A DNA stretch of 64,000 nucleotides from Clostridia bacterium (GTDB taxonomy: Bacteria; Bacillota; Clostridia; Oscillospirales; Acutalibacteraceae), in the NCBI GenBank assembly GCA_017410325.1, contig JAFQRA010000010.1, positions 80,183-144,182 on the forward strand, in the 5' to 3' direction. Of the stretch, positions 36,226-44,648 are shown piece by piece; the first letter of the stretch is position 1, and the number at the start of each line of letters is the position of its first letter. A model generated the notes under the pieces. The model was not told the DNA's origin, made no database searches, and worked only from the letters and a program-made list of their open reading frames with translations. A program made the position numbers and the translations under genes.

Positions 36226-37047
36226 TCAGCCTTCCATTGCTTTCATTCGTGTCAGAATAGTAGTTATAACTCTTTTTCTGATAAGTTCTCTATCACGCTC
36301 AGGATAAAACAGCAGCAAATCATCCAACACTTTGTTCATCTTATCAGTAGTGATATTGATGCTTCCAATTTGTCTTCCGTACAAACTCTGTGCAGATTTA
36401 ATCTGTCTGTTGAAAGTTGTGTTGAAAGGTCTTGCTACAGCATTTGAAATAAACGATTTTGCTTCAACATCAAGCCGAGCAGAAATTACATCAGAAAGCA
36501 CGGCTGCTCCGTTATCGAAAATAGGACAATAACGATATTTGCCGTTTTTCTCAATAATTGCAATATTATTAAGATGCCTGTCATCATTCAAAACAAGACC
36601 GTCAATCTCAAACAACAATGTAAGATACTGAGGGAATTTTTTAAGTTTGGTTATATCTTTGGTTTTCTCCGCTATAAACTGAATCCGTTTTTTGTCACTA
36701 CTCAAAGACTCAAGCTCCGCTGTAAGTGGATACCCCAGATGAAGAGTAAGCAAACGGTTAAGGGTTATTATTGATTCGCCTTCTTGGAGAAAGTTTTTGC
36801 TCGAACAGCAAACCCTTTCTCTGCCGCCTACCGTAACCTTTTCTATTTCGTACGCTACACGGGATCCTAAGAATCCTGAAGGATCTATAGAAACATATTT
36901 CAGAATTTTTGATACAAAAACTTCTGCCAAAGCCTCATATCCGAACTGATCGAGCTTGTACCATGTTCCGTTCTCGCACCATTTTTCTTGGTTGCCCTTC
37001 GACGATGTTTCAGCTATTTTGCCTTTAGTCACAAGTTTTATTGACAT
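36226..37047 (-). CDS. HipA-like kinase domain protein
   Basis: A 273-residue HipA C-terminal-type kinase: LNDDRHLNN (153-161) is the catalytic loop and IFDNGAAV (176-183) the metal-binding DFG-like segment. It lacks the N-terminal HipA subdomain of E. coli HipA. It overlaps the upstream gene by ten bases. In this arrangement the kinase would be the toxin or effector that phosphorylates a cellular target (HipA acts on GltX). The partner is an AbrB-like protein and not a HipB-type HTH, which is unusual. Confidence 0.8.
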   Translation of the reverse strand: MSIKLVTKGKIAETSSKGNQEKWCENGTWYKLDQFGYEALAEVFVSKILKYVSIDPSGFLGSRVAYEIEKVTVGGRERVCCSSKNFLQEGESIITLNRLLTLHLGYPLTAELESLSSDKKRIQFIAEKTKDITKLKKFPQYLTLLFEIDGLVLNDDRHLNNIAIIEKNGKYRYCPIFDNGAAVLSDVISARLDVEAKSFISNAVARPFNTTFNRQIKSAQSLYGRQIGSINITTDKMNKVLDDLLLFYPERDRELIRKRVITTILTRMKAMEG

Positions 37048-37586
37048 AAATCTTCAACCTCCAGCCACTGCGCATCCTCAGCCATTCTGCCCTTAGTAAC
37101 ACGCACAATTTCGAGCGGATCATAGTCAACTACACCAATTTCATCAAGATAGTCTTTTATACCGTCTCTCGATTCGGGAACACAACGCTCCTTCAGAAAA
37201 TCAATAAACTCATTCCAATCCGGAATTTCATTTCTTCCGAATGCTGTTTTTACAATATTATCCGTATGGTTTTCAATCTCCAACATCTGCGATGTAAAAT
37301 CGGCATAAATTACTGTACAGAGTTTATCGTCATCATAATAGCTTAATTTTTTAACGTCACTACCAAAACCGATAGCCGTCATAGCAAACTGAACCGGAGT
37401 CTGCTTTTTGGTTATTATAATTTTAGTTCCGTCGAAATGCATTTCGATTTCTTTGCTCTGCTCCGTACCAAGTTCCATCTCTTTAACCCACTTTGTAGGC
37501 AACGAAACCTTATACGTCACAGGGTTCTTTCCGCCGGCATTGCCGCCGGATTTGCCGATTATTATGTTGGCTTTTCTCTTTTCCAA
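37038..37586 (-). CDS. AbrB/MazE-like partner of the HipA-like kinase
   Basis: A 182-residue protein. The first 60 residues (TYKVSLPTKWVKEMELG, then IEMHFDGTKIIITKK) have the swapped-hairpin AbrB/SpoVT look. The C-terminal 120 residues are acidic with no recognised domain and may contact the kinase. The start is TTG with AGAGGTGA 6 bases upstream. It is first in a two-gene operon behind a near-consensus promoter, as expected of an autoregulating antitoxin. Confidence 0.72.
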   Translation of the reverse strand: MEKRKANIIIGKSGGNAGGKNPVTYKVSLPTKWVKEMELGTEQSKEIEMHFDGTKIIITKKQTPVQFAMTAIGFGSDVKKLSYYDDDKLCTVIYADFTSQMLEIENHTDNIVKTAFGRNEIPDWNEFIDFLKERCVPESRDGIKDYLDEIGVVDYDPLEIVRVTKGRMAEDAQWLEVEDLCQ

Positions 37587-37608
37587 TTTACTTCACCTCT
37601 GATTATAT

Positions 37609-37637
37609 ATTATATCTTAAAAGTAACGAATTGTCAA
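37609..37637 (-). promoter_or_regulatory. Promoter of the AbrB-HipA pair
   Basis: Perfect minus-strand TTGACA (37632-37637), 17-base spacer and perfect TATAAT (37609-37614), 22 bases before the TTG start. Near-consensus strength implies repression by the gene product. Confidence 0.85.
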
Positions 37638-37712
37638 TAATATTCAATTTTAAAGTTATCGTCAATGTAAATCTTTCATACTGTTATTGACTCAACTAAT
37701 GACGAATTTGAG

Positions 37713-37787
37713 TTACCACACGGGCTGTGCATCATATTTTTCTCCTGTCACTCCCCCGACAGGGTCGCTATCAAAAGCAGTATACAT
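37713..37787 (-). CDS. Possible 24-residue peptide ORF
   Basis: A 24-codon minus-strand frame beginning MYTAFDSDPVGG and ending AQPVW, with AAAGGA 10 bases before the ATG. No homology is recognised and no promoter is evident. It could be a small peptide gene or the 5' remnant of a longer one. The rest of the 37,640-37,948 gap holds several scattered ACGTG words but no gene I can support. Confidence 0.3.
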   Translation of the reverse strand: MYTAFDSDPVGGVTGEKYDAQPVW

Positions 37788-37948
37788 TTTTTAAATATCC
37801 TTTCTTTAACTACGTGTTTGTTGTCTCCTTAGCATACACGTGCTCTATGTCATATTTAAGTTGTAATTAACCACGTGAAACTCCATATCGTGAAAGAACA
37901 CGTTCGCTCCAAACGTGTTGTGAAAATCCAAAACCGCACAGCTCAGCA

Positions 37949-37982
37949 AAAGACCGCTATCGATCCCGGGATAGCGGTCTTT
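37949..37982. terminator. Bidirectional terminator
   Basis: Perfect 13-base stem AAAGACCGCTATC with an eight-base loop, T-run on both sides; it ends the lipoprotein gene on the minus strand. Confidence 0.8.
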
Positions 37983-37986
37983 GTTT

Positions 37987-38361
37987 TCAGTCTGTTGTTT
38001 TTATTTTTACTTTCTGGTGGTTGCTACATTCGTGACAACGGAAGCTTGTGTCCAACGTTCCGACACCTTTGCTGACGTTCACTCGGGTGTTATCGAGATA
38101 TCCGCACACGTCGCACTTTTTCTGATACTTAAAACTCCTGCTGCCGTCCTGCTCAACAATCACTGCACCTTGTAATGCTGCATGGTAATACGTCTTTTCA
38201 GTGCGTATCTCCCGCGGAGCATAAGCAGTTGTTGCAGATACCTGTACCTGCACCGTTGCTTCGGTTGTTGAAATCCCATCTGCAGATTCTTCTCCACAAG
38301 CCGTGCAACCCAAGCACAAAACAGCAGCCGACACCAACAATAAAACTTTTCTGAAATTCAT
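37987..38361 (-). CDS. Small lipoprotein with zinc-ribbon-like domain
   Basis: A 124-residue protein. The signal peptide MNFRKVLLLVSAAVLCLGC leads to a lipobox, with either Cys19 or Cys22 lipidated (CLGCTAC). A Thr/Ala/Val-rich linker follows, then two C-x2-C pairs (KKCDVCGY and FRCHECSN) that would form a zinc ribbon outside the cell. AGGAGG precedes the ATG. Single gene with its own terminator. Function unknown. Confidence 0.75.
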   Translation of the reverse strand: MNFRKVLLLVSAAVLCLGCTACGEESADGISTTEATVQVQVSATTAYAPREIRTEKTYYHAALQGAVIVEQDGSRSFKYQKKCDVCGYLDNTRVNVSKGVGTLDTSFRCHECSNHQKVKIKTTD

Positions 38362-38428
38362 AAAAAACGCCTCCTGAATTATTTTTACTCATTATAATCC
38401 AGGAGGTGGTCTTATTTAGGGGCACAGA

Positions 38429-39895
38429 TTATGACAATTTATCAATTTCATCTTTTGTCAAGAACTTCACATCAATAACCGCTGCGAGTTTCTGCCAAGT
38501 TGTATATCCGCAATACGAAGATATAACATCCATCTTTTCGCTATAACTTAATGAAATGGTTTCTTTTTCAACCTGCTCTGCAAACGAGTCTTTTTCTAAA
38601 TCTTTAGTATATCCACAGTTTTCATCAACAATATAGAAAGCATAAACTTTTTTATTTCCTGCAGAGTTTAATGCACCTTGAATATGACGAACCATCTGAT
38701 TTCTATATTCACCTTTTGCGGTTTTAAGATAAGTTGTTTCTGTTGTAATGTGGGGCTCTGTCCATTTACCCTCGCAGATTATGATATAATCATCACCTTC
38801 AATATACAAATCAGGGTATGTATGACCTTCAAATATATACCATGCCTTAGCGGGTAAATTTTCATAATTCTTCTCAATTTCAGATATTGCTGATTTTTTA
38901 GCCGCTTCTACTCCATTCAACAAATCCTCGCGATTCTTACCACTAACGGAATAATTATCAGCTTGTTTTCCAAAAAGATATTCAATCAAACCCAATAAGT
39001 GATTTTTTGTCGGTTTCAATGCTTTTTCTTTTTTACCTGATTGGTCATCGGCATAAGCATATTCTTTGGGCACACCCAAACCGGTGATTCTAATAACACT
39101 CAAAAACTTTTCGAAATTCTGAGGATCATCTTCAATTGCATTCATAAGAGGTTTGATTCTACGTTCTGAACTGTTATATTTTCCCATTATTTTCCCCTTG
39201 TCTGTTACAAAATATTTTCCGTTTTCTTCTTTTATGTAATACGGCTTACTGTTGAGCAAATTCATAACCTTTTTAAGCCACGGTCTGTCTTCGTTCATTT
39301 CGTCATTCTGGCATCTACCCCAAAAAACGAACGGGCAGGAAACGACACGGGTGCTGAGAGGAAGTTTAAAATCCACCAACAGTTTTTCCGCATCAAGCGT
39401 TTTCAGATAAGTGAATCCCTCAAACACACAGCGAAGCATCGTTTCATCACTGTCAGGCTCTTTCAGTTCGAGAATATAGAGAGTAGTACCGTCATAAGCA
39501 AGCAAATCTATTTTTCCTACGCCCTTATTATCTTCATCTCTTTTGTTTTTCAGAGGTGTCTGGTAGTCAATCATTTTACCGACAAAGTCAAGATTTTCTT
39601 TTTTACCCTGATTAAAAATCTTAACGGCAATTTTCTCTTCCAATCTGTCATCGCTCGGTATATGCTCGCCCGTATGGCTTTCTGTTTTATATGTCTCTTC
39701 TCTGGTGATTCTTTTAATTCCGTCAATAAATTCATCTATATGATTGCACACATACTCTGCAACAACCTCGTTATAGAGTTCGCCTGTATCGGTAGTTCTT
39801 CCACGGTAATTGACAAACGGTTGCTGATAAAACGTTGACGGATTTGCCATAGCATTTTTACATTCGTTTAAAATATAATCTTTTGTATGAGCCAT
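38429..39895 (-). CDS. PD-(D/E)XK-type nuclease, partner of the adjacent ATPase
   Basis: A 488-residue protein with no familiar full-length family. KIDLLAYDGTTLYILELKE (near 128-146) has Asp130, Glu143 and Lys145 in the spacing of a PD-(D/E)XK site. A second segment with PDLYIEGDDYIIICEGKW near 375-392 repeats the D...ExK layout, so there may be two nuclease folds or one with a split site. ATG at 39895 has AGGTGA upstream. It is second in an operon with an AAA ATPase under the shared box at 40,876. Confidence 0.65.
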   Translation of the reverse strand: MAHTKDYILNECKNAMANPSTFYQQPFVNYRGRTTDTGELYNEVVAEYVCNHIDEFIDGIKRITREETYKTESHTGEHIPSDDRLEEKIAVKIFNQGKKENLDFVGKMIDYQTPLKNKRDEDNKGVGKIDLLAYDGTTLYILELKEPDSDETMLRCVFEGFTYLKTLDAEKLLVDFKLPLSTRVVSCPFVFWGRCQNDEMNEDRPWLKKVMNLLNSKPYYIKEENGKYFVTDKGKIMGKYNSSERRIKPLMNAIEDDPQNFEKFLSVIRITGLGVPKEYAYADDQSGKKEKALKPTKNHLLGLIEYLFGKQADNYSVSGKNREDLLNGVEAAKKSAISEIEKNYENLPAKAWYIFEGHTYPDLYIEGDDYIIICEGKWTEPHITTETTYLKTAKGEYRNQMVRHIQGALNSAGNKKVYAFYIVDENCGYTKDLEKDSFAEQVEKETISLSYSEKMDVISSYCGYTTWQKLAAVIDVKFLTKDEIDKLS

Positions 39896-39938
39896 TATAC
39901 TCACCTCATCTTCAATATAGCATTAATTATTTTTCTAT

Positions 39939-40820
39939 TCAATTGTTTTCAAACTCATCTTCGTGGGATTTAAAAAACTCATAATACTTTCTTACGTTTT
40001 CAAGCTCGGTCCATTTTTCAGTTTTTACAGGCACTTTATCCAGATTATAAATCAGTGCATTTTTAAGGCTGAGAAACACCGGCGAATGCGTTGAAATAAT
40101 GAACTGACAGTTATAAAATCTGGCTGAATCCTCAATATATTTTGCAAGATCGAGCTGATATTTTATAGACAAGCTGTTTTCGGGCTCATCAAGAAGATAC
40201 AGCGCATCGCTGTCTATGTGCTCGGTAAAATACCGCAATGCTGTTTCTCCGTTTGAAAACATATCGATGTTTCTTGCGAGGCGCTCGTTTACAAACTTTG
40301 ACTGAGTTTTATTTTTGTTGAATGCCGCTTTTGTTTCTTTCCAACGGTCATAATCGTCAAGTCCATGGAGTTTTCGATACTCCTCATCTTCGCCGGCTCT
40401 TTTTCGCATTGTTGCATATCCCTTAATCAGTTGTTCTCGGTGGTCATCGATATCCTGATTAAGATATCGCATATTCATTACGTAATCAAAAACATCGTCA
40501 CTTGAAAGGAACTGACTTGTTTCAGGAACATTACCGAAAGCTTCACAACATTTAAGATACCTACCGAAAAACGCACTGTTGCTGAATTCAGAATGTCTGA
40601 TTACATTAAGCTCTTCACCGATTATATTGAGCAGCGTTGTTTTGCCCGAACCGTTTGAACCGTAAAAGCAGGTTATGTTTCCAAACTCAATCCACTCAAG
40701 ACCTTTCTGCGGAAAAATCTTCAAAGGATACACACCGTTAAAACAGGTTCTGTGTTCATCCAATATTATTCCCAATTCATCACCATCTGATGCCAGTTTA
40801 AACTGTCGCAAATGTACCAT
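39939..40820 (-). CDS. ABC/RecF-like AAA ATPase, defence-type
   Basis: A 293-residue SMC/RecF-type ATPase lacking a coiled coil. Walker A GSNGSGKTT (54-62), signature-like MFSNGETALRYF, Walker B ALYLLDEPENSLS and the H-switch FIISTHSPVFLSL. Such compact ATPases pair with nucleases in phage-defence modules. ATG at 40820 has GGAAGGAAG upstream; the start at 40850 lies about 9 bases from the -10 (40859-40864), leaving almost no 5' leader and no ribosome site. Followed by the PD-(D/E)XK-like gene after 43 bases. Confidence 0.78.
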   Translation of the reverse strand: MVHLRQFKLASDGDELGIILDEHRTCFNGVYPLKIFPQKGLEWIEFGNITCFYGSNGSGKTTLLNIIGEELNVIRHSEFSNSAFFGRYLKCCEAFGNVPETSQFLSSDDVFDYVMNMRYLNQDIDDHREQLIKGYATMRKRAGEDEEYRKLHGLDDYDRWKETKAAFNKNKTQSKFVNERLARNIDMFSNGETALRYFTEHIDSDALYLLDEPENSLSIKYQLDLAKYIEDSARFYNCQFIISTHSPVFLSLKNALIYNLDKVPVKTEKWTELENVRKYYEFFKSHEDEFENN

Positions 40821-40858
40821 AACTATCTTCCTTCCGTTATTTGCTGTCATTATAACAG

Positions 40859-40892
40859 ATTATAGCAAAACATCAGTCCCATAAAACGGACT
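40859..40892 (-). promoter_or_regulatory. Shared box + -10: ATPase-nuclease operon
   Basis: Perfect palindrome AGTCC-N8-GGACT (40875-40892), then 11 bases to TATAAT (40859-40864) on the minus strand; no -35 match. One of seven such promoters. Confidence 0.8.
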
Positions 40893-41001
40893 CTGCTTTG
40901 ACAATTCTATGTTATACTATGTCGTGTACCGAAAACGCCCCACCAAACTATTGTATAATGCAAACATAAGTGATATATTGAAACTAACGGAGGTAATCAA
41001 T

Positions 41002-42066
41002 ATGGATTCCATGCAACCGAAAAAGCTTATAATTATGAATATTCTCGCTGTACTCAGGAAATACAGCGACGAGAATCACCGCATGAGTCAGAAAGAGATC
41101 GCGAAAAAACTCGAATCGGACCACGGTATGAAGGTTGACCGCAAGGCTGTCAAGCGCAATCTTATGAACCTGATGACGTACGGTCTGGAGATTGAATGCA
41201 GCGAAACAACCAGAATGGTTAAGAATCCGCACACAGGCGAAATGGAAGAAAGCTCCATTCTTACCGATTTTTATATTGTCCGTGATTTTACGGATGCTGA
41301 ACTTCGACTATTGATTGACAGCCTGCTTTTTTCAAAGCACATCCCCTATTCCCAATGCAAAGAATTAATCGAAAAAATCGAGGGGCTTTCAAACAAATAT
41401 TTTCTTTCCAAGGTGAAGCACATCTGCAATCTGCCCGAAAATCTGCCGCAGAACAAAGAGCTGTTCTACACTATCGAGATGCTTGACGAAGCAATCAGCG
41501 AAGGCAGACAGGTCAGCTTCAAGTATAACCGATACGGTACGGACAAAAAGCTTCATCCCCGTCAGTCGAGCAACGGCGAAGACAGGATTTATATAGTTAA
41601 TCCCTACCAGATGGTAGCTACCAACGGCAGATATTACCTTGTCTGTAATTATGACAAGTACGATAATATCGCCAACTACCGTGTGGATATGATTACAGAT
41701 ATTAAAGTGCTCGACTCTCCCGTAAAGCCCAAAAAGCAAGTCAGAGGACTTGAAGCCGGACTCGACCTGCCCAAGCATATGGCAGAGCACATTTATATGT
41801 TCAGCGACGAAACCGTCAGGGTTAGGTTTATTGCAAAGAAATACATCGTCGGCGAAATCATTGATTGGTTCGGCAAGGACGTAAAGTTCTCAAATGAAAC
41901 GGAAGACGAAGTCACCGCAGAAGTTAGAGTCAGCGCAATGGCAATGAAATTCTGGGCATTGCAGTACGCCCCGCACATCACCGTAACCGAACCCAAAACT
42001 TTAAGAGAAGAAATAGGAACCGAACTACGCAAAGCAGCAGAGAGATACGGAAAGTTAGGGGAATAA
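41002..42066 (+). CDS. WYL-domain transcriptional regulator 1
   Basis: A 354-residue regulator with an N-terminal winged HTH (KKLIIMNILAVLRKYSDENH to about residue 70) and a WYL ligand-binding domain from about 165. The WYL region includes VSFKYNRYG, YIVNPYQMVATNGRYYLVC and the C-terminal WCX-type module. WYL proteins sense nucleic-acid-like ligands and often control defence genes. GGAGG precedes the ATG at 41002. It is divergent from the ATPase-nuclease operon, with the shared palindrome lying between them, and contiguous with the UDG-like gene. Confidence 0.9.
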   Translation: MDSMQPKKLIIMNILAVLRKYSDENHRMSQKEIAKKLESDHGMKVDRKAVKRNLMNLMTYGLEIECSETTRMVKNPHTGEMEESSILTDFYIVRDFTDAELRLLIDSLLFSKHIPYSQCKELIEKIEGLSNKYFLSKVKHICNLPENLPQNKELFYTIEMLDEAISEGRQVSFKYNRYGTDKKLHPRQSSNGEDRIYIVNPYQMVATNGRYYLVCNYDKYDNIANYRVDMITDIKVLDSPVKPKKQVRGLEAGLDLPKHMAEHIYMFSDETVRVRFIAKKYIVGEIIDWFGKDVKFSNETEDEVTAEVRVSAMAMKFWALQYAPHITVTEPKTLREEIGTELRKAAERYGKLGE

Positions 42067-42068
42067 TT

Positions 42069-42707
42069 ATGTATGACTTTTTAAAAAACTCAAATGGTGA
42101 ATATGTTGAAGGTTACCTGAGTTCAGAAAAAGATTTCAATGGAGTCGTTTTCTTGCTCCGCGAACCAAACAACAAAAGTAAAGACGATATAGATTCTCCA
42201 AAACAAGTTACAGAGGAATTCTGGTTTAAAAAAGTTCTTGATGATTTTGATTCATATCATAAAGAATTAAAGCTTAAAAACGAACCCGACGATAAAATAG
42301 TGAAAAGTAAAAGGGCTGCAACAAAATATATAAACCGATTTAAAGAAATGCTTAAAGCAGCAAAATTTGATGAGAGTTTCATATTTAACGCCGCTTTTTG
42401 TAATATCCATCCGCAATATGGAAAAACATATAAAACAAAGGCATACTGTGAGCTTTTGAAAACTCGTCCGGCAGAAATTTTAGAATATTTATCATCCGCA
42501 CATTCAAATATTACTATTTTTACTTGCAGAGATATTTACGAGCAATTAAAAAAGGAAAAATCTTTGCAACTGTTACAAGAAGACGATGGTTTTGTTTATA
42601 AAAGAAACCCTTTGAAAAAATTTTCAGCAAAATATAACTCTTGCAATATTATTGTTTATGAAATATATCACCCTTCGTTTAGTGGAAGAATAATTAACAA
42701 AACGTAA
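42069..42707 (+). CDS. Uracil-DNA-glycosylase-like protein
   Basis: A 212-residue protein starting 2 bases after the regulator stop. VVFLLREPNN near 26-35 and IIVYEIYHPSFSGRI near 195-209 resemble the first and last motifs (GxxPG-like and HPS) of the UDG superfamily, and ITIFTCRDIYEQL between them fits its core strand. The catalytic Asp is not obvious, so it may be a nucleic-acid-binding relative. Assignment is by motif impression only. A strong terminator follows. Confidence 0.5.
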   Translation: MYDFLKNSNGEYVEGYLSSEKDFNGVVFLLREPNNKSKDDIDSPKQVTEEFWFKKVLDDFDSYHKELKLKNEPDDKIVKSKRAATKYINRFKEMLKAAKFDESFIFNAAFCNIHPQYGKTYKTKAYCELLKTRPAEILEYLSSAHSNITIFTCRDIYEQLKKEKSLQLLQEDDGFVYKRNPLKKFSAKYNSCNIIVYEIYHPSFSGRIINKT

Positions 42708-42729
42708 TATCTATTATGCACCAAAAACA

Positions 42730-42772
42730 AACCATCTCTTTTGGTATTCTTACCTCAAGAGATGGTTATTAT
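42730..42772 (+). terminator. Terminator after the UDG-like gene
   Basis: Perfect 11-base stem AACCATCTCTT / AAGAGATGGTT, 16-base loop, followed by ATTATTTTT. Confidence 0.8.
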
Positions 42773-42789
42773 TTTTAAAGGTGATATTT

Positions 42790-43590
42790 ATGCTTAAAAA
42801 CAACACATTAGAAATCACGGTTGACGGTAAAGTTTATAAGGTTGTACAGATAATCAAAGCTATCGATTTTTGTCCATATGACGATCAGGAATTTGTCTAT
42901 ATATCTGAAAAAGACGGTAAGCTGGGTGTTTTCAGTCAAACACAAGAAAAGATGCTCATTTACTTTGAATACGATAACATAACCTATGCAGGCAACGGTA
43001 TTTATATTGTATTCAGGAACAGTAAAATGGGTCTGATTCATCCCGCATATACCGACTATGATTTTTGCTATAATTTACAGATGGAAATCCCTGGTGAATA
43101 TGATTTTATTCACACGCTCGGTTCATACGGGAAAAATTTTATCTTGCAAAATAATAAACTCGACGGAATTGCGGTTTGTGCATATCTGTCAGAGCCAAGA
43201 TATCTTACCGAAGAATATGACAGCTACCGCTATTTCAGAGAAGGTTTTATTGAACTCCGGCGTCCGAACGAAAGAATAGTGATTGATACATACACCGGTA
43301 AAGAAATAATCGATGACCCGAAAGGTCGGGTGTTTAATGTGTACTCAACTGCGGCAGGAACAGTAATACAGGAATTTCTCGAGGAAGATAAATACCGACT
43401 TACATTCATATGTGAATATTTTGGTAATACGATAATTCAGGATAAGACGAAAATTATTGATTATGAAGGCGAACTTTCTGTTACTTATGAAGCAGATGAA
43501 TGTGGCTACCCTATCGCAAAACAGTTTAAGATTATTTACCCCGACGGCAACATAAAACTTTTCAACAACAAAGGCTTTGAGATGAAATAA
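42790..43590 (+). CDS. WG-repeat-like protein
   Basis: A 266-residue protein built of short beta-rich repeats such as EKDGKLGVFSQ and NSKMGLIHPAY, comparable to WG repeats (xDGKxGxxD). No catalytic motif, signal peptide or membrane helix. ATG at 42790 has AAAGGTGAT upstream. No promoter of the shared-box type is seen, and it lies behind a terminator. Function unknown. Confidence 0.5.
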   Translation: MLKNNTLEITVDGKVYKVVQIIKAIDFCPYDDQEFVYISEKDGKLGVFSQTQEKMLIYFEYDNITYAGNGIYIVFRNSKMGLIHPAYTDYDFCYNLQMEIPGEYDFIHTLGSYGKNFILQNNKLDGIAVCAYLSEPRYLTEEYDSYRYFREGFIELRRPNERIVIDTYTGKEIIDDPKGRVFNVYSTAAGTVIQEFLEEDKYRLTFICEYFGNTIIQDKTKIIDYEGELSVTYEADECGYPIAKQFKIIYPDGNIKLFNNKGFEMK

Positions 43591-43735
43591 AATTACTGTT
43601 TATCAGTTATCAGCATCACCAATCTGTCATACTGTCAGTAACAGGCGGTTCATATATATTTCCATTTGCTTATTTAATTATGCTCCAATCTTCAGTCAAT
43701 AAGATTACGTTTGTATATTCATCTCTCTGCCTGTT

Positions 43736-43774
43736 ACAGAGCCTCGTTTCTGCCCATTCGAGGCTCTGTTTTTC
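43736..43774 (+). terminator. Intergenic stem-loop terminator
   Basis: Perfect stem ACAGAGCCTCG / CGAGGCTCTGT with a 12-base loop and TTTTTC tail. Confidence 0.75.
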
Positions 43775-43924
43775 TTTTATCTGCCTTCAAAAAATTGCAT
43801 AATTTATGTGACTAAGGAAAAACAAAAATATATTAAAAGAACTTCAACTCTATAAAGTATAAAAGATGACAGGAGCAAATAAATCATCAAGGAGGAAAGA
43901 GAAATTTCAACAGCACCTATACGC

Positions 43925-43952
43925 AAAGCCGCCCGATTTGGGGCGGCTTTTT
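43925..43952. terminator. Bidirectional terminator
   Basis: Stem AAAGCCGCCC / GGGCGGCTTT with a six-base loop and T-run on the plus strand; ends the vWA gene on the minus strand. Confidence 0.75.
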
Positions 43953-43963
43953 GTGTTGCGGAT

Positions 43964-44629
43964 TCAGTTTTTCTTGCCTCTGCGGATGTAGTCTTCGTTG
44001 ATTTCGTGGCTCCAGTCTTCGCAGAGAGGGGCTTTTGCCCTTACGTTGCAGACAGCTTTTGCAACTGTCTCATACACAATGCTCGTACCCTCTTTATCGG
44101 CGTTGTAGTTTACCGCTCTGTCGGCACCGATGCCATATCTCGAAGCGGTTTCAACAGCATCGATATTAGCACCGATGAAGAGAAACTCCCAACCGTATTT
44201 TTCCTTCTGCCGCTCAATCATAGCTTTCACTTTTCCGCTCGAATACTTGCGGCTTGCGTTTTCCATACCGTCTGTTGTGATTACAAACATTGTGTTTTCG
44301 GGCACGTCTTCGGGGCGAGCATACTTATGAATGTTGCCTATGTGGTGAATCGCACCGCCGAGCGCATCAATCAGCGCAGTACAGCCTCTGACGGTATAAT
44401 CTTCATCTGTCATCGGCTTGATTTCACTCAGTCGTACTCTGTCGTGAAGCACTTCGCTCACACCGTCGAAAAGCACGGTTGATACAAAGCATTCGCCGTC
44501 CTGCTTTTTCTGCTTTTCAATCATAGCGTTGAATCCGCCGATTGTGTCTGCTTCAAGCCCAACCATAGAGCCGCTTCTGTCAAGGATAAATACAAGCTCC
44601 GTAACGTTGTTTCTGATTTTTTCTTTCAT
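43964..44629 (-). CDS. vWA-domain protein (TerY-like)
   Basis: A 221-residue stand-alone von Willebrand A domain. ELVFILDRSGSM gives the MIDAS DxSxS (Asp17, Ser19, Ser21), with CTALIDALGGA carrying the metal Thr and TTDGMENAS the distal Asp. Similar TerY-type proteins accompany stress and defence modules and often work with kinases or phosphatases as scaffolds. AAAGGAG lies 9 bases before the ATG. Cotranscribed after the ADP-ribosylglycohydrolase (20-base gap). Confidence 0.86.
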   Translation of the reverse strand: MKEKIRNNVTELVFILDRSGSMVGLEADTIGGFNAMIEKQKKQDGECFVSTVLFDGVSEVLHDRVRLSEIKPMTDEDYTVRGCTALIDALGGAIHHIGNIHKYARPEDVPENTMFVITTDGMENASRKYSSGKVKAMIERQKEKYGWEFLFIGANIDAVETASRYGIGADRAVNYNADKEGTSIVYETVAKAVCNVRAKAPLCEDWSHEINEDYIRRGKKN

Positions 44630-44648
44630 TGTTCAAAACTCCTTTTTA

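Larger units (their letters stand above)
43591..43963. other. Intergenic stretch with two terminators
   Basis: No complete gene is supported. It contains a perfect hairpin (43,736-43,774) and a bidirectional one (43,925-43,952). Between them is an AAGGAGGAAAG ribosome-site-like sequence (43,890-43,902) with no usable start codon behind it, which suggests a small transcript or a decayed gene. Confidence 0.45.

Noticed and set aside
40925-40959. A possible eighth shared box before WYL regulator 1 (GTAC ... TATAAT)
   Set aside because: The second half-site is CCCC and the distance to the -10 is 12, not 11; the N8 core does not match either.
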